Positions 44,759 to 55,744 of a stretch of 64,000 nt of DNA are shown in pieces. Below the pieces are notes generated by a model that worked only from the letters and a program-made list of their open reading frames with translations, was not told the origin of the DNA and ran no database searches. Position 1 is the stretch's first letter; the number at the start of each line of letters is the position of its first letter. The stretch spans positions 1 through 64,000 of the forward strand of contig JAGAFR010000016.1 of the NCBI GenBank assembly GCA_017612555.1. The letters are read 5' to 3'. Origin of the DNA: Lachnospiraceae bacterium. GTDB lineage: Bacteria; Bacillota; Clostridia; Lachnospirales; Lachnospiraceae. The translations under genes and the position numbers were made by a program.

Positions 44759-46966
44759 TCAATCGCGCAAAACTCCCCTTGCAGCCAGTCCGAATGTGCC
44801 TGAAAGTACCGATATCAAGCCAACCGCAAGCCCTTTCGTATCCACATCATTTTTGTCATTTTCAACAATATTTGACGTGATATTTTTCTCTGTTTTGATG
44901 AAGTCAGCCTGCATGGGCCTGTACATGTAACAGCTCGTGTGAACCTCCGTATCGGTAACGTTTCCTGCAGGATCGTCGGCCGTTATCTCTATCTTATAAT
45001 CCCCGTAGTCATCAACAACTATATGCGCCGTATTATCACGGTCTATCGCGATGTTCCTGCCGTTGAACTTAACGCTCTTCAGACGGTCGCATTCTTCGGA
45101 AAGGCTTACATCTATCATGCTGCCTTTTTTAACGTTTCCGTTCCTGTCAAAACCGGACAGCACTATCTGAGGCGACGTATGATCCACGATAAAAGCTGCG
45201 TTCTCTTCCGAAGCATTACCGGCTTCATCCTCTGCAAGGATCGTGAGAACGTACTTGCCTTCCTCAACTATAACGTCATTATCCCCTATCGGTGTATCAT
45301 CCAGATATGCCTTCGCGCTGACCGGCAGACGGTCCTTCACAAGCTGCGACAGCTTCCCCGGCAGCGTAAACGATCTGAAATACCCGTTATTGACTTCCGA
45401 CAAAGACGAGATCACGGGAGGCGTCCTGTCCACTGTAAAGCTTATGGAAGAAGATGATGAATTGCCGGTCCTGTCAGCCGCGGTACACGTAAGCCTGTAC
45501 TCTCCCTCACCGGAGGGTGTGATATCAACATGATCGCTGGCAGATCTCATCACCTGATCGCTCCTTTTTTCCGTAACATACCCGGAACTCTCCTTTTTCT
45601 CAAGGATGGCTGACATAACGGTGGAACCGTAGAACAGCTCGCCGGCGCCGAACCTGAGCGTTGGCTTTTCGTTTGTGACTTCTCCGTCGCCAAGCCCGCT
45701 CACCGATATCTGCGGTGCTGTCTGATCTATACGGAAATTTCGCACGCAGGAGCCGGTATTGCCGGCCCGGTCGGTTGCACTTACTTCGATGCTGTAGTCA
45801 CCGTCTGAATTTATGTCAACCGTTCTGATATCATGATCAGCCTCTGTTGTATATCCATTTACCGGTATTGATTCGGTAGTCCCGAGAGTTGTTTTATATA
45901 GTTTTATGTTAACCTCTGCGGCTCCGCCGCCCTCCTCGGCTACGTCTATGGATATCTTTGCAGCCGACTTTAAGTCAACTCCTTCCGCAACTCCTTCCAC
46001 GCGCACAGCCGGCGGCGTGGTGTCGATCGCAAATCTTATGATCTGCCTTTCGGATCTGTTCCCGGCGCTGTCCGTTGCCACGGCTTCGATCGTGTATATA
46101 CCGTCTTCATCAAGGTTTAAGCGTGTATCCTTTGGAGCGTTTGTCGCATCCGTAGTTATGAGCTCATCCCTTGTCTGCCTTCTGATCCGGTAGTCTATGT
46201 ACACTTCGGAATCAGGATCCGTTGCATGAAGCATTAGTTCCTGCGGATCACTGTAGTATCTGCCGCTTTCGATGCCGCTGATCTCAAGCTCGGGTGTGCT
46301 TGGATCCAGCATGTACTCATAGCATATGCTTGTGCTGTTTCCCGCAAGATCAAAGCATTCTATGTCTATCCTGTCATTATCCTTCCCACGGTCTTTAAGC
46401 TCCACCTCAAGCTCATATTCTTTCAGTACCTCATCATCCCTTCGGAGTATCTCTCCGATCGTCTTGCCCCCGCTCCTTGTGACGATGCGCTTTATCCCGC
46501 TGAGGTCATCGCTTATGCGAAAATGGACATTTCTCTCTTTTGTGATCCATCCGGATATTTCATCGGTATCAACAGGCTCTATGACAGGGCAGGTTCTGTC
46601 AAATATGATCTTGTAGACATTTGACACCGTTTCCTTACCGTTTGATATGTTCTTAAATCTTACGTACCATCTTCCGGACGGTGATGTCTCATCGTCCGGA
46701 TAAAATGTTACCGAGTTTCCTTTTGCATATGTTCCAAAGTTGTTACCGTCATCGATGCTGATACTGTACCAGCTGTCCCCTTCCGCAGAAGCAGACAATC
46801 TTACCGGCATCGATGCATAGAGCGGGTGATCATCCATTACAAGGATGTTCTGTCCGTCATAAGACGTAACGGAAACCTTCAGTTTGTCGGTCTCATCGGC
46901 ATATACGTTCGTGCCTGCCATAAGAAATGCGGCAAGACAGAGTATCAAACCCAAATATTTTCTCAT
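44759..46966 (-). CDS. Surface protein with tandem Ig-like domains and C-terminal membrane helix
   Basis: 735 residues. Signal peptide [14 protein letters not shown]...NVYAD, then six to seven Ig-like domains each bounded by a short motif ([35 protein letters not shown]) and an [14 protein letters not shown] F-G strand ending; these resemble Big/HYR-type repeats. The last ~25 residues are a hydrophobic helix ([20 protein letters not shown]), so it is probably held in the membrane with the repeats outside. ATG overlaps the stop of the stalk protein upstream by 4 bases, and its own stop abuts ispG. It is the third gene of the kinase module. Confidence 0.8.
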   Translation of the reverse strand: MRKYLGLILCLAAFLMAGTNVYADETDKLKVSVTSYDGQNILVMDDHPLYASMPVRLSASAEGDSWYSISIDDGNNFGTYAKGNSVTFYPDDETSPSGRWYVRFKNISNGKETVSNVYKIIFDRTCPVIEPVDTDEISGWITKERNVHFRISDDLSGIKRIVTRSGGKTIGEILRRDDEVLKEYELEVELKDRGKDNDRIDIECFDLAGNSTSICYEYMLDPSTPELEISGIESGRYYSDPQELMLHATDPDSEVYIDYRIRRQTRDELITTDATNAPKDTRLNLDEDGIYTIEAVATDSAGNRSERQIIRFAIDTTPPAVRVEGVAEGVDLKSAAKISIDVAEEGGGAAEVNIKLYKTTLGTTESIPVNGYTTEADHDIRTVDINSDGDYSIEVSATDRAGNTGSCVRNFRIDQTAPQISVSGLGDGEVTNEKPTLRFGAGELFYGSTVMSAILEKKESSGYVTEKRSDQVMRSASDHVDITPSGEGEYRLTCTAADRTGNSSSSSISFTVDRTPPVISSLSEVNNGYFRSFTLPGKLSQLVKDRLPVSAKAYLDDTPIGDNDVIVEEGKYVLTILAEDEAGNASEENAAFIVDHTSPQIVLSGFDRNGNVKKGSMIDVSLSEECDRLKSVKFNGRNIAIDRDNTAHIVVDDYGDYKIEITADDPAGNVTDTEVHTSCYMYRPMQADFIKTEKNITSNIVENDKNDVDTKGLAVGLISVLSGTFGLAARGVLRD

Positions 46967-48936
46967 ACACTCCTCCTTATGTTCTTTCTGTACAAAAGCA
47001 CCTCGTGTGAGATCTGTCCGATCACGACTCCTTCGTGATCTCCCGAAGATGCGCCATAAACATCCACCCCTTCGAATATCATTGCAAATATCAGTCCCGG
47101 TCTTAGCTTAACAACCGCGTTTTCATCAAATGCACGTCCGAGGTTGACTCTCCAGTTTCCGTCTTTTCTCGTCATGATCCTGATCGCGCACAGTTCAAAC
47201 ACTTCATCATGTTCTTCCGCTTCTGTCGATACGATCACCCCGAAGAACAGGAACAGAAGAAGCAGCGCAAGTATCAAAAGCGAACATCCCGCTATGGCTG
47301 CGATCCCGGCAGCCGAATCAAAAAATCCTTCTTCAGTCATTTCGCTAAGCTCTTTTTCGGCGGCAAGATCCGATGCGCTGTACTCTTTTTCGGCCTCTAC
47401 TTCCTCCGTTTCGATCCTGTCATCCTGCAGGGCTTCTCCGGGGCCGATATCCTCATTATCATCCTCAATGATATAGAGTATCCCGTTTTTCATAACGGTA
47501 CTTGCTCCGTTTCTCAGTCTCCCCGTACTTGACGAATACTCTCTTGTCCTGTCGGTTGAATCCTTTGGTTTTGCAGTACTGGATGAATCTTTCTTCTGTG
47601 TGGTCCCTTTTTTTGATGAGGAACTTGAAGGCACCGGGTTTACCACCGGTTTATCATCCTGTTTGATCACTCCCTTATACGGATCGTCATTTTTGTTTTT
47701 GCTGCTTGTAGAGCTGCTGCTCCCGGGCTTTGTAGGACCTGACGATGTAGAAGACGGCGGTGAGATATATGAAGATGAGGACGTAGACGGCATGTACTCA
47801 CTGCTGCCGGGTTTCGGTGTGATCGGTGTAGGCGTAGGCCTTGGTGTTGGTGTTGCGGTTGGTATCGGTGTGGGGGTTGCCGTGGGTGTCGGTGTCGGCG
47901 TCGGCGTTGGTGTTGGTGTCGGTGTAGGGGTTGCCGTGGGTTTCGGTGTCGGTGTCGGTGTTGGCGTAGGCGTCGGTGTCGGCGTTGGGGTCGGCGTTGG
48001 CGTTGGTGTCGGCGTTGGCGTAGGTGTCGGCGCAGCCAGGACGGACAGGACCGCCGGTGCGGTCATATATGTTCCATCCGTACCCAAAAGCCTGCAGCTG
48101 TATTCGATATTCTTCATCCTGCCGTCCAGGCCGCTTATACTAAGATGTGAAGTATTGCTCCCGCTGTAAGTCTCGCCGTAAGGCCCGGATGTGTCATTTA
48201 CCTCCTGCCATGTGCCTGCATCCTTCATCATCCACTTATAAGAAGACAGATCCTCTCCGCTCGTATTTATATATCTTGTCATGTTGAGCACAATATCGGC
48301 ACTCTTTCCGTGCTCAGCCGTAATGTTTGACGGACTGTCATACATTATCGTCTTTCTCATGATATACATTCCGTCAACGCATATAAGACTCCCCGGGTGC
48401 CGCCTGCAGTCGGGGCACACATCATCGGCAGGATTCTGTGTCAGTTCAAGAGCCACACGTGCATATGTCGGCATCCTCACGTGATCAAGATCTGCTGCTG
48501 TCAGCATTAAACCGTCTCTTGATGCAAGTTCCACTCCCGAATCATCCTCAATGAATATCCTGGATGTGTACAGATCGGAACTCTCCATTCTCTCCTGGCA
48601 GGTCGCGCACGAACAGTACGGCTTTCCGAACCATATGCATTCCGCTCCGAAAGGCAAGACCCTGTATTCCTTCGTTGTTGTCTTATGTGTTGATACCGTT
48701 GAGTACTCGAGATGAAAGCCGTACCCGCAGGATATCCTGGTCCTATCGAGCGTGCCGGTATTCGGGTAGTCCGGCGGATCTTTTTGAGGCACGCTGTCAT
48801 TTGTTGATTTAAAGAATCTGCTCTCGGAGCCGGTGTAGGGTGTCCCTGCGTATATATCCGTACACATGAGCATGATACTGATCGCCAAGATCGCGATCAT
48901 CAATAAACTGTCCTTCAGTCTTTTCCTTTTATTCAT
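46963..48936 (-). CDS. Pro-Thr stalk membrane protein with Cys-rich head
   Basis: 657 residues. N-terminal signal peptide ([14 protein letters not shown], ~10-25). An extracytoplasmic head has a Cys cluster ([17 protein letters not shown], about 105-180) that could bind metal or form disulfides, and an Ig-like part. A (PT)n tract (about 305-370) and a Ser-rich segment act as a stalk. One membrane helix ([18 protein letters not shown], about 548-570) is followed by a ~75-residue cytoplasmic tail with no known motif. ATG lies inside the kinase gene's 3' end (8-base overlap, GGAGAG) so it is made with the kinase. Its cytoplasmic tail is a plausible substrate or partner for the kinase; this is inference. 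Confidence 0.75.
   Translation of the reverse strand: MNKRKRLKDSLLMIAILAISIMLMCTDIYAGTPYTGSESRFFKSTNDSVPQKDPPDYPNTGTLDRTRISCGYGFHLEYSTVSTHKTTTKEYRVLPFGAECIWFGKPYCSCATCQERMESSDLYTSRIFIEDDSGVELASRDGLMLTAADLDHVRMPTYARVALELTQNPADDVCPDCRRHPGSLICVDGMYIMRKTIMYDSPSNITAEHGKSADIVLNMTRYINTSGEDLSSYKWMMKDAGTWQEVNDTSGPYGETYSGSNTSHLSISGLDGRMKNIEYSCRLLGTDGTYMTAPAVLSVLAAPTPTPTPTPTPTPTPTPTPTPTPTPTPTPKPTATPTPTPTPTPTPTPTPTATPTPIPTATPTPRPTPTPITPKPGSSEYMPSTSSSSYISPPSSTSSGPTKPGSSSSTSSKNKNDDPYKGVIKQDDKPVVNPVPSSSSSKKGTTQKKDSSSTAKPKDSTDRTREYSSSTGRLRNGASTVMKNGILYIIEDDNEDIGPGEALQDDRIETEEVEAEKEYSASDLAAEKELSEMTEEGFFDSAAGIAAIAGCSLLILALLLLFLFFGVIVSTEAEEHDEVFELCAIRIMTRKDGNWRVNLGRAFDENAVVKLRPGLIFAMIFEGVDVYGASSGDHEGVVIGQISHEVLLYRKNIRRSV
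47821..48031. repeat. Hexanucleotide-like tract encoding the Pro-Thr stalk (gene at 46963)
   Basis: Degenerate GGTGTC/GGCGTT-type hexamer repeat (minus strand ACC/ACN CCN) coding alternating Pro-Thr. Codon third positions vary. A comparable tract lies at 59650-59950. Confidence 0.85.
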
Positions 48937-50392
48937 GTTGCTCTCCTATCTTTTTTCTTACTTTTATCTTTTCTTCCTTAACGCTTATGAGCTGTTCTAT
49001 CCGCTCCCTCATATCGGAATACTCTTCAAGCCCTTCAAGCTCAGTTTGCGCGATACGAAGTACCGACAGGGCTTTTTTTGTCCCCTCCTGCATATCCCGG
49101 TCATAATTCTCGTAGCACCCCGCGATAAAGATCAGGTTCTCATATTTCATCTTCGAAGGCGCTCTCTTTACGATATCCGCAAAGAGCCTGCCCGTTAACT
49201 GCTGCGCTTTTTGCGGATCATAATCAAACCTTCTCTCCAGATCACACAGTTCGATATACTCGGCCACTTCGGGATACTTTTTTCTGTCAAGCTTTGAAAA
49301 ATAAGCTGCTGCCGTTCTGTAATCATGGGTGACCAGCATTGAGCCCATCGCTACTTCAAATATGAATTCCTGCTCACATTCATGGGACAATGTGCCGCTG
49401 TTTACGCACGCTTTTATGACACCGAGTCCCTCGGCCGTATAGCTGCCTTCCTCCATGTATCCGGATGCTTCGGCGACAAGCCGTGTGGCCGCTTCATTCT
49501 GTCTGTCTCTTTGGATCATCCTGCCGAACATATAAATGCAGGATATTGATATTACTGTGAAAATCGCTGAGTAAAAAAGGACCCTTCTGATCCTCTTGCG
49601 GATAGATCTGATATGATCGATCTGTCTTAGTACTTCATCTGCCGTGCCGAATCTGTCTTCTCTGGATATCGCACAGCAAGCGGTAAGAAATGATTTTTCC
49701 GATGGACCGAGTATCGCAGAATGCCTGATGTCATACAGGGCTGTCTGCGGATCGGCATTCGGCGGTATTCCGTGCCTTATGGCATAATATGTCATTCCGA
49801 ATGCATATATATCTGCCCTCCTGTCAAGTGATGTATCCCTCATGTACTGCTCCGGCGGAGAATACCCGATAGTTCCCACGGGAACGTGATGATCTGCCAG
49901 CCATCCGGCAATCCCGAAATCGATCAGATGCGGCGATCCGTCATCGGATATTATTATGTTCTCCGGTTTAAGATCAAGATACAATATGGGCCTTTTCATA
50001 TCATGAAGATATGCTATCGCTTCCATGACAGAAGATGCAATTCGAAGGCACTTATCCCTTGGCATCCCTCTTCCCCGGCACATACTCCACAGGGAAGTCC
50101 CCGCAACATAATCACTTATGATATAGATATTCTTTCCGTCGGTAAATGCATCATGGATACTCGGAAGAAGAGGGTGCTTCACGCGCCGGAGTGATTCTAT
50201 CTCGGTCCTTGCAAAGGCATAAGCTCCTATACTCTTCCTGTCCAGGATCTTCATCGCTGTCCATCTTCCCACATGACGATCAGCTGCAAGATAAACGCTG
50301 CTCGTACCGCCCTCGCCTATCTTGCGCAATATCTCATATCTTGAATTGATGACTGTTCCCGCTTCCGGCATACCTCTTTGTTCCTTCTTCAT
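48929..50392 (-). CDS. Transmembrane Hanks-type Ser/Thr protein kinase
   Basis: 487 residues; ATG with GGGAGACA upstream. Residues ~20-260 are a kinase domain: Gly loop [13 protein letters not shown], Lys48 (AMKIL), catalytic loop YLDLKPEN with Asp140 and Asn145 (the usual HRD His is Tyr), DFG at 158-160, [12 protein letters not shown] activation/P+1 segment. A membrane helix spans about 271-291. The C-terminal ~195 residues look helical and repetitive (TPR-like) and would be outside; there are no PASTA repeats. Signal input through that domain is inferred. It heads a three-gene coupled unit and has its own promoter, between the rseP terminator and ispG. Confidence 0.92.
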   Translation of the reverse strand: MKKEQRGMPEAGTVINSRYEILRKIGEGGTSSVYLAADRHVGRWTAMKILDRKSIGAYAFARTEIESLRRVKHPLLPSIHDAFTDGKNIYIISDYVAGTSLWSMCRGRGMPRDKCLRIASSVMEAIAYLHDMKRPILYLDLKPENIIISDDGSPHLIDFGIAGWLADHHVPVGTIGYSPPEQYMRDTSLDRRADIYAFGMTYYAIRHGIPPNADPQTALYDIRHSAILGPSEKSFLTACCAISREDRFGTADEVLRQIDHIRSIRKRIRRVLFYSAIFTVISISCIYMFGRMIQRDRQNEAATRLVAEASGYMEEGSYTAEGLGVIKACVNSGTLSHECEQEFIFEVAMGSMLVTHDYRTAAAYFSKLDRKKYPEVAEYIELCDLERRFDYDPQKAQQLTGRLFADIVKRAPSKMKYENLIFIAGCYENYDRDMQEGTKKALSVLRIAQTELEGLEEYSDMRERIEQLISVKEEKIKVRKKIGEQHE

Positions 50393-50462
50393 TGTCTCCC
50401 GTCATTTTGAAAATCACGGCGTTTGGAATCCACTTCGGCAGAATCTCCACCTGTGCTCTCAA

Positions 50463-50490
50463 AATAAACCCATATTCTTCCCTCGGTCAA
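50463..50490 (-). promoter_or_regulatory. Promoter of the kinase module
   Basis: Minus strand TTGACC (50485-50490), 16-base spacer, TTTATT (50463-50468), 70 bases upstream of the kinase ATG. The -10 is weak. Confidence 0.45.
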
Positions 50491-50577
50491 GGACTTATGT
50501 CTAATTCTACATACATACGAGAACACCCGTAATATTATGGCTTTTTCACTGTTGTTTATTATTCAAAAATATAAAAA

Positions 50578-50613
50578 AAGCCGATTTTCGCTCAAGCGAC
50601 ATATCGGCTTTTT
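50578..50613 (-). terminator. Rho-independent terminator after rseP (bidirectional form)
   Basis: Stem AAAGCCGAT/ATCGGCTTT with T-runs on both strands, 22 bases past the rseP stop. It separates the pyrH-rseP unit from the kinase module. Confidence 0.9.
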
Positions 50614-50634
50614 GTCTAAATTGTCATATCGGTA

Positions 50635-51705
50635 TTATCCGACAAATAATCTTGATATATCGTTGTACATAACGAGGACAAGAAGTGCCAGCAGGAGCCC
50701 TACCCCTACAAGCTGAATGGTCCCTTCAACCTTGGCATCGGCAGGCTTTCCCCGGATCGCCTCATACAGAAGGAACAGGAGCTTTCCTCCGTCAAAAGCG
50801 GGGATCGGGAACAGATTGACTATTCCTATATTGGCCGACAGGAGAAGGGCTATATTGAGCATGCTGACGACCACGGCCAGAGCGCCCATCTCCTTGGCGC
50901 TGTCATATTCCTCACCTACGATCTGCGCGGCACCGACAGGCCCCGCTATATCGCCCACATTGGCCTGTCCGGAAAACAGCATCCTGAAGCTCGAGAATGT
51001 CATCTTGACCATATATCTGACGTACAGATAGCTTGACTTTACTATATCGATCGCGCCCTTTTGTACCGGCTCCTGCCCGCCGAATGTAACGCCAATCATA
51101 AACCTTCCGTATTCATTGTTCATCTTCGGGATGACTTCGACTTTTTGGCGCACACCGTCACGCTCGTATACGATAGTAAGAGGCTTGCCGTAGCCGAGCT
51201 CAACAGCCGTCGATACTTCGGGATACAGGTAGCACCTGCTTCCGTTCACGCTTATGATCTTATCACCTTCCGTTATGCCTGCAGCATATGCCGCTCCATC
51301 CTTCATCACCTCGGTGATCGTGGTATCGGGCATATCGATATAGTTCATCAGGAACAGTCCGAGTACGAATGCAAGGAGCAGGTTAAAGAAAGGTCCTGCC
51401 AGAGTAGTGGCGATCCTTGACCATACATTGGCTTTTCTGAATGAGGAATTGGCGATCATAGTTGCGATGTCGGTGTCTTCATCCACCCCGGCATCCAGAT
51501 CATCAAATACACACGCCGCGCCGAGCATGATCAGCCTTACCGAAAACTTGGTCCCGCTCTTTGTCTTCCATCCTATGAGCTTCGGACCGAAACCGATCGT
51601 GAACTCCACTACCTCTATGCCGTTTATCCTGGCTATAAGATAATGCCCGAATTCATGGGTTATTATTATCACAGCCAGTATTACTATACCTATGATTATC
51701 TTCAA
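50635..51705 (-). CDS. rseP: Site-2 intramembrane zinc metalloprotease RseP
   Basis: 356 residues. Membrane helix 1 carries the catalytic HEFGH (about residues 18-22); the conserved RINGIEVVEFTIGFGPKLIG follows. A PDZ domain at about 120-210 (AAGITEGDKIISVNG) precedes helices with the second metal motif NLFPIPAFDGGKL (about 300), where Asp is a ligand. S2P proteases cleave anti-sigma factors, pheromone or signal-peptide remnants in the membrane. Overlaps dxr by ATGA. With PrsW at 17349, the window has two regulated-intramembrane proteases, which could act in sequence, but they are unlinked. Confidence 0.97.
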   Translation of the reverse strand: MKIIIGIVILAVIIITHEFGHYLIARINGIEVVEFTIGFGPKLIGWKTKSGTKFSVRLIMLGAACVFDDLDAGVDEDTDIATMIANSSFRKANVWSRIATTLAGPFFNLLLAFVLGLFLMNYIDMPDTTITEVMKDGAAYAAGITEGDKIISVNGSRCYLYPEVSTAVELGYGKPLTIVYERDGVRQKVEVIPKMNNEYGRFMIGVTFGGQEPVQKGAIDIVKSSYLYVRYMVKMTFSSFRMLFSGQANVGDIAGPVGAAQIVGEEYDSAKEMGALAVVVSMLNIALLLSANIGIVNLFPIPAFDGGKLLFLLYEAIRGKPADAKVEGTIQLVGVGLLLALLVLVMYNDISRLFVG

Positions 51706-52868
51706 TTCTTTTCTCCCGGGTTCTCACACATCTTATCAACAGCCGCTATGGCAGCATCCGCCGCATCAAGTATACATTCCACATCAGGATCGGAAACTTC
51801 CGGCACACTGTCCATGGCATGTCTTATAAGACGCGCTATATCCGTAAATCCTATCTTTCCTTCAAGGAAAAGTGCAACTGCGCGCTCATTTGCGGCATTA
51901 AATACCGTAGGCATTATGCCGCCGCACCTTGCCGCCTCATATGCGTATTTAAAGCCCTTAAACTTCTCCGGATCGGGGCGCTCAAAAGTAAGCGATCCCA
52001 GCTCTATAAGATCCACCCTCTTTGTTGCAAGATACGGCCTTCTCGGGTAGAACAGCGCATACTGTATCGGAAGCTTCATGTCAGGGCTTCCCATCTGCGC
52101 CATTATCGCCCCGTCATGAAACATGACCGCCGAGTGGATTATCGACTGCGGATGTATCACAACCTCGATGTCATCAAGACCCACACCGAACAGATGGCAT
52201 GCTTCCATGACCTCAAGACCCTTGTTGACCAAAGTCGCGGAATCGACCGTGATCTTGGCTCCCATGTTCCAGTTCGGGTGCTTGAGCGCATCGGCCGCCG
52301 TCATGCTCTCCAGTTCTTCATATGAACATTTTCTGAAAGGGCCTCCCGACGCCGTGAGTATGATACGCTCCACATCAGCATGATCTTCACTGTCAAGGGA
52401 CTGAAAGATCGCACTGTGCTCACTGTCCACGGGGTATATCGAAACGCCGTTTTTCTTTGCAAGCGGCATTATTATATGGCCTGCGCATACAAGTGTTTCC
52501 TTGTTGGCAAGAGCGATATCATGCCCTGCTTCTATCGCCGCTATCGTAGGTCTGATCCCGATCATCCCGACCATTGCGGTAACTACGGTATCCGCTTCCT
52601 CCATCGCTGCCGCCTCGATCAGCCCTTCCATACCGCCAAGGACCTTGATGTCCGTATCACTGAGCCTATCTGACAATTCGCCAGCCGATTTCGGGTCATA
52701 CATCGCAACGATACGCGGAGAGAACTCCCTTGCCTGCTTCTCGATAAGATCAACACTGGAACAGGCCGTCAGTGCCATGACCGACAGCTCATCCCGATGG
52801 GATCTTACTATATCAAGAGTCTGCGTACCGATGGATCCGGTGGACCCCATTACAACGATTTTTTTCAT
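51702..52868 (-). CDS. dxr: 1-deoxy-D-xylulose 5-phosphate reductoisomerase
   Basis: 388 residues, typical length. NADPH-binding [15 protein letters not shown] at about 8-22; metal/substrate motifs [10 protein letters not shown] (about 149) and [23 protein letters not shown] (about 193-215) with [12 protein letters not shown]. It converts DXP to MEP, the first committed step of the MEP isoprenoid route; ispG in this window acts later in the route. It is coupled by ATGA overlaps to cdsA and rseP, as in other Clostridia. Nothing unusual is visible. Confidence 0.98.
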   Translation of the reverse strand: MKKIVVMGSTGSIGTQTLDIVRSHRDELSVMALTACSSVDLIEKQAREFSPRIVAMYDPKSAGELSDRLSDTDIKVLGGMEGLIEAAAMEEADTVVTAMVGMIGIRPTIAAIEAGHDIALANKETLVCAGHIIMPLAKKNGVSIYPVDSEHSAIFQSLDSEDHADVERIILTASGGPFRKCSYEELESMTAADALKHPNWNMGAKITVDSATLVNKGLEVMEACHLFGVGLDDIEVVIHPQSIIHSAVMFHDGAIMAQMGSPDMKLPIQYALFYPRRPYLATKRVDLIELGSLTFERPDPEKFKGFKYAYEAARCGGIMPTVFNAANERAVALFLEGKIGFTDIARLIRHAMDSVPEVSDPDVECILDAADAAIAAVDKMCENPGEKN

Positions 52869-53704
52869 AAACCTTTCCCGAATACCTCAAGAAAACAACC
52901 TGCGGTAAAATATATCATCGGCGCCGTAAATATGACGCTGTCAAACCTGTCGAGTATCCCTCCGTGGCCAGGTATTATACTGCCGTAATCCTTGATATCG
53001 TGATTACGCTTTACTGCGCTCGCGGACAGGTCTCCCACCTGTGATACGACGGCACCGATCGCGGTAAGGGCAGCGGTTGCTGCTATCGGAAATCCGTTAA
53101 CGGCATATCTGTTTATGCAGTAGCCGTATATCGCCCCGAATATCGCAGGGAACACAACTCCGCCAACCGCACCTTCAACGGACTTCTTCGGTGACAATAC
53201 CGGCGCCAATTTGTGCCTACCAAGCAACATCCCGGTAAAGTACGCAAACACGTCGCAGAACCATGACGAAAAGAATATCAGCCATACTATAAAGATCCCC
53301 TGATCGAGTGTCCTTGTCAGATACACAAATCCGAGCATCACGCTTACATAGAAAAATCCGAAGAAAGCAGGCATCACGGAAGATGCGGTGTACTTCGGAA
53401 AAGTAAAAACATACACTCCCATAAATACGATCAGGAAGAATACGATGACAAACAGCATCGCAAACAGCGACTGTGAGCATCCCATACAGATATAATAAGC
53501 TACCGTTGCCGCATATCCCACGCCGGTAAGAAGGTCTATGTATCTCCCGTCGGGAAGAAGTCCCACCGCATGGTAGAACTCATACAGTCCCACAACGGAT
53601 ACGAGCGCAAGAAGGATGAGAAGATATGCACCTCCCAGCCATGCGCATAACAGCATGAGTGCTGCGACCACTATTCCGCTGAGTACCCTAACCTTAAACA
53701 TCAC
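52865..53704 (-). CDS. cdsA: Phosphatidate cytidylyltransferase
   Basis: 279 residues with about eight membrane helices. The C-terminal signature [19 protein letters not shown] followed by [16 protein letters not shown] (about 228-262) holds the metal-binding Asp residues of CdsA. It makes CDP-diacylglycerol from phosphatidic acid and CTP for phospholipid synthesis. Four-base overlaps on both sides (uppS upstream, dxr downstream) indicate a tightly coupled operon. Double Met start, either usable. Confidence 0.97.
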   Translation of the reverse strand: MMFKVRVLSGIVVAALMLLCAWLGGAYLLILLALVSVVGLYEFYHAVGLLPDGRYIDLLTGVGYAATVAYYICMGCSQSLFAMLFVIVFFLIVFMGVYVFTFPKYTASSVMPAFFGFFYVSVMLGFVYLTRTLDQGIFIVWLIFFSSWFCDVFAYFTGMLLGRHKLAPVLSPKKSVEGAVGGVVFPAIFGAIYGYCINRYAVNGFPIAATAALTAIGAVVSQVGDLSASAVKRNHDIKDYGSIIPGHGGILDRFDSVIFTAPMIYFTAGCFLEVFGKGL

Positions 53705-54408
53705 ACCTCCTGCGCATGTCCGCCGTAACGCCTGTCTCTGCTGCTGTAGCTTTCACAGGCACGGATCAGTTCCTCTTTGGAAAAATCAGGCCAGTGTACA
53801 TCCGTAAAATAGAACTCCGTATACGCCAGCTGCCACAGCAGGAAATTGGAAAGTCTCTGCTCGCCGCTTGTCCTGATCAGAAGATCCGGTGCCGGGAGCC
53901 CTTTCGTATCAAGATAATCTTCGATCATCTGCTCGGTCACGGGGCCCGTAACCTTTCCCGCGGATATATCTTCCATAATATGGTTAACGGCCCTTGTGAT
54001 CTCATCACGGCTGCCGTAATTGATCGCAACCTGGAAATGAAGTCCGGTGTTATCCTTTGACGATTCCTCAAGTGCAGCTATGTCTTCCTGAATATCCGGA
54101 TCAAGCCTTGTCTTGTCGCCTATGATCCTGACGCACATATTGTTCTTCCTGGCCGTCTGGCGGCATGTCTTCATGTAATTGCGAAGAAGCTTCATAAGCT
54201 GGTCGACCTCGTCCTGAGGTCTTGACCAGTTCTCGGTTGAAAAAGCATACACCGTAAGATAATTAATGCCCATCTTGTATGCTTCCTCACATATGGTCTC
54301 GACGGTCTTGGCGCCCTGTATATGTCCGTAGTTTCTCGGCATTCCCTTGGACTTGGCCCAACGACCGTTACCGTCGAGTATTATTGCAACATGATCAGGA
54401 ACGTTCAT
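53701..54408 (-). CDS. uppS: Undecaprenyl diphosphate synthase (isoprenyl transferase)
   Basis: 235 residues from ATG 54408, chosen because GGAGAG lies seven bases upstream; an ATG at 54423 sits within that ribosome site. cis-Prenyltransferase signatures: [18 protein letters not shown] with the catalytic Asp (about 11), [15 protein letters not shown] (about 60), and [18 protein letters not shown] plus [18 protein letters not shown] at the end. It elongates farnesyl diphosphate to the C55 lipid carrier for wall synthesis. A perfect 12-bp hairpin lies between frr and this gene. Confidence 0.97.
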   Translation of the reverse strand: MNVPDHVAIILDGNGRWAKSKGMPRNYGHIQGAKTVETICEEAYKMGINYLTVYAFSTENWSRPQDEVDQLMKLLRNYMKTCRQTARKNNMCVRIIGDKTRLDPDIQEDIAALEESSKDNTGLHFQVAINYGSRDEITRAVNHIMEDISAGKVTGPVTEQMIEDYLDTKGLPAPDLLIRTSGEQRLSNFLLWQLAYTEFYFTDVHWPDFSKEELIRACESYSSRDRRYGGHAQEV

Positions 54409-54430
54409 GAAAAATCTCTCCATAAAGTTA

Positions 54431-54457
54431 TGTCAGGTTTTCAAGGAAAACCTGACA
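54431..54457 (-). other. 12-bp perfect hairpin between frr and uppS
   Basis: Arms TGTCAGGTTTTC/GAAAACCTGACA with a 3-base loop, ending 22 bases before the uppS ATG. No T-run follows, so it is more likely an mRNA processing or stability element, or a block on uppS translation, than a terminator. Confidence 0.65.
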
Positions 54458-54463
54458 CAATCT

Positions 54464-55018
54464 CTATACTGTCATTATTTCTTTGGACTTGGTATCCACC
54501 ATGGAATCTATTTCTTTGATGTACTTGTCCGTAAGCTTCTGAAGTTCATCCTCAAGATCCTTGACTTCATCCTCTGACAGGTCCTCGGACTTCGAAAGCT
54601 TCTTGAACGCATCGTTACCGTCTCGCCTTATGTTACGTACTGCAACCTTGGCATCCTCGCCCTTCTTCTTGATCTCCTTGGCCAGATCCTTCCTTCGCTC
54701 TTCCGACAGCTCCGGAAATACAAGACGTATAACGTTTCCGTCATTCGTGGGATTGATACCTATATCAGATGCCTGAATGGCCTTCTCGATATCCTTCAGT
54801 ATGCTCTTCTCCCAAGGCTGTATCTGTATCGTCCGGGGATCCGGAACCGAGACATTACCCACCTGCTGTATGGGCGTCGGCGTTCCATAATAATCAACGC
54901 GCAGCTTATCGAGTACATGGGGATTCGCACGTCCTGCACGAACCGTTGCATACTCGTTCCGAAGATGGTCTATGGTCTTATCCATCTTGTCGGAATATTC
55001 CTTAACTCTTTCACTCAT
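54464..55018 (-). CDS. frr: Ribosome recycling factor
   Basis: 184 residues, standard length. Motifs: TVRAGRANPHVLDKLRVDYYG (about 25-45), PIQQVGNVSVPDPRTIQI, GNVIRLVFPELSEERRKDL, RNIRRDGNDAFKKL. It frees the ribosome from mRNA after termination, with EF-G. It follows pyrH by 27 bases, the usual bacterial pair. Confidence 0.98.
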   Translation of the reverse strand: MSERVKEYSDKMDKTIDHLRNEYATVRAGRANPHVLDKLRVDYYGTPTPIQQVGNVSVPDPRTIQIQPWEKSILKDIEKAIQASDIGINPTNDGNVIRLVFPELSEERRKDLAKEIKKKGEDAKVAVRNIRRDGNDAFKKLSKSEDLSEDEVKDLEDELQKLTDKYIKEIDSMVDTKSKEIMTV

Positions 55019-55045
55019 ACCTGTTCTCCTTGATAATGTAATCGC

Positions 55046-55738
55046 TTAGACAGTTATCCGTGTACCGCATTCCCCCTTGGCGGCATCAACGATCCCGTTC
55101 TCTTTGTTAAGTGAAAAGACATACATCGGCATCCTGTTTTCCATGGCAAGTATTGATGCCGTAAGGTCTATCACCTGAAGCTTCCTGTCTATCACTTCTT
55201 CTATCGTGATCTCGTCGTATCTCTTTGCGTCCGGGTTTTTGGACGGATCGCTGTCATACACGCCGTCCACCGCTTTGGCGAGCAGTATTGCATCCGCATC
55301 AACCTCGATCGCTCTTAGCACCGTTCCCGTATCCGTTGAAAAATACGGATGTCCGGTCCCTCCGGCAAAGAACACCACCATTCCTTTTTCGAAGTATTTA
55401 TTGGCACGGTCTTTGGAGAAAAGCTTGGTAAATGAACCGATCTCAAAAGGTGTCAGTATATTCGTCTTCATACCTTCGGATCTGAATATCTCCGACACAT
55501 ATATACAGTTCATGACCGTTGCAAGCATCCCGATCTGATCGGCCTTGGTCCGGTCTATCCTCTCGCTGCTGCGCCCTCTCCAGAAATTGCCGCCACCGAT
55601 CACTATACCGACCTGTATTCCGAGATCAGTGATAGTTCTTACCTGAACAGCGACCTTCCTGACCGTATCTTCGTCAAAACCGGTCTTCTTGTCTCCCGCA
55701 AGGGCTTCTCCGGAAAGCTTAAGCAATACCCTCTTCAT
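55046..55738 (-). CDS. pyrH: UMP kinase
   Basis: 230 residues. KLSGEALAGDKK at the N-terminus binds phosphates; IVIGGGNFWRGRSS (about 45-60), QIGMLATVMN (about 72), GGTGHPYFSTDT (about 130) and the C-terminal GTRITV are typical of bacterial hexameric UMP kinase. It makes UDP for nucleotides and, downstream, UDP-sugars. rpsB and tsf, which often precede pyrH, are not next to it here; a bactofilin gene lies directly upstream (6 bases), so it is transcribed from the promoter at 57710 or an internal one. Confidence 0.98.
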   Translation of the reverse strand: MKRVLLKLSGEALAGDKKTGFDEDTVRKVAVQVRTITDLGIQVGIVIGGGNFWRGRSSERIDRTKADQIGMLATVMNCIYVSEIFRSEGMKTNILTPFEIGSFTKLFSKDRANKYFEKGMVVFFAGGTGHPYFSTDTGTVLRAIEVDADAILLAKAVDGVYDSDPSKNPDAKRYDEITIEEVIDRKLQVIDLTASILAMENRMPMYVFSLNKENGIVDAAKGECGTRITV

Positions 55739-55744
55739 ATATCA

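Noticed and set aside
47821..48031. CRISPR-like array or VNTR of unknown type
   Set aside because: The tract has no spacers; it is simply degenerate Pro-Thr coding sequence.
47600..48169. Plus-strand frame with a Gly-Val repeat (and a similar one at 59491-60102)
   Set aside because: It is the reverse complement of the Pro-Thr tracts; the minus-strand proteins have signal peptides, ribosome sites and coupling, the Gly-Val frames do not.
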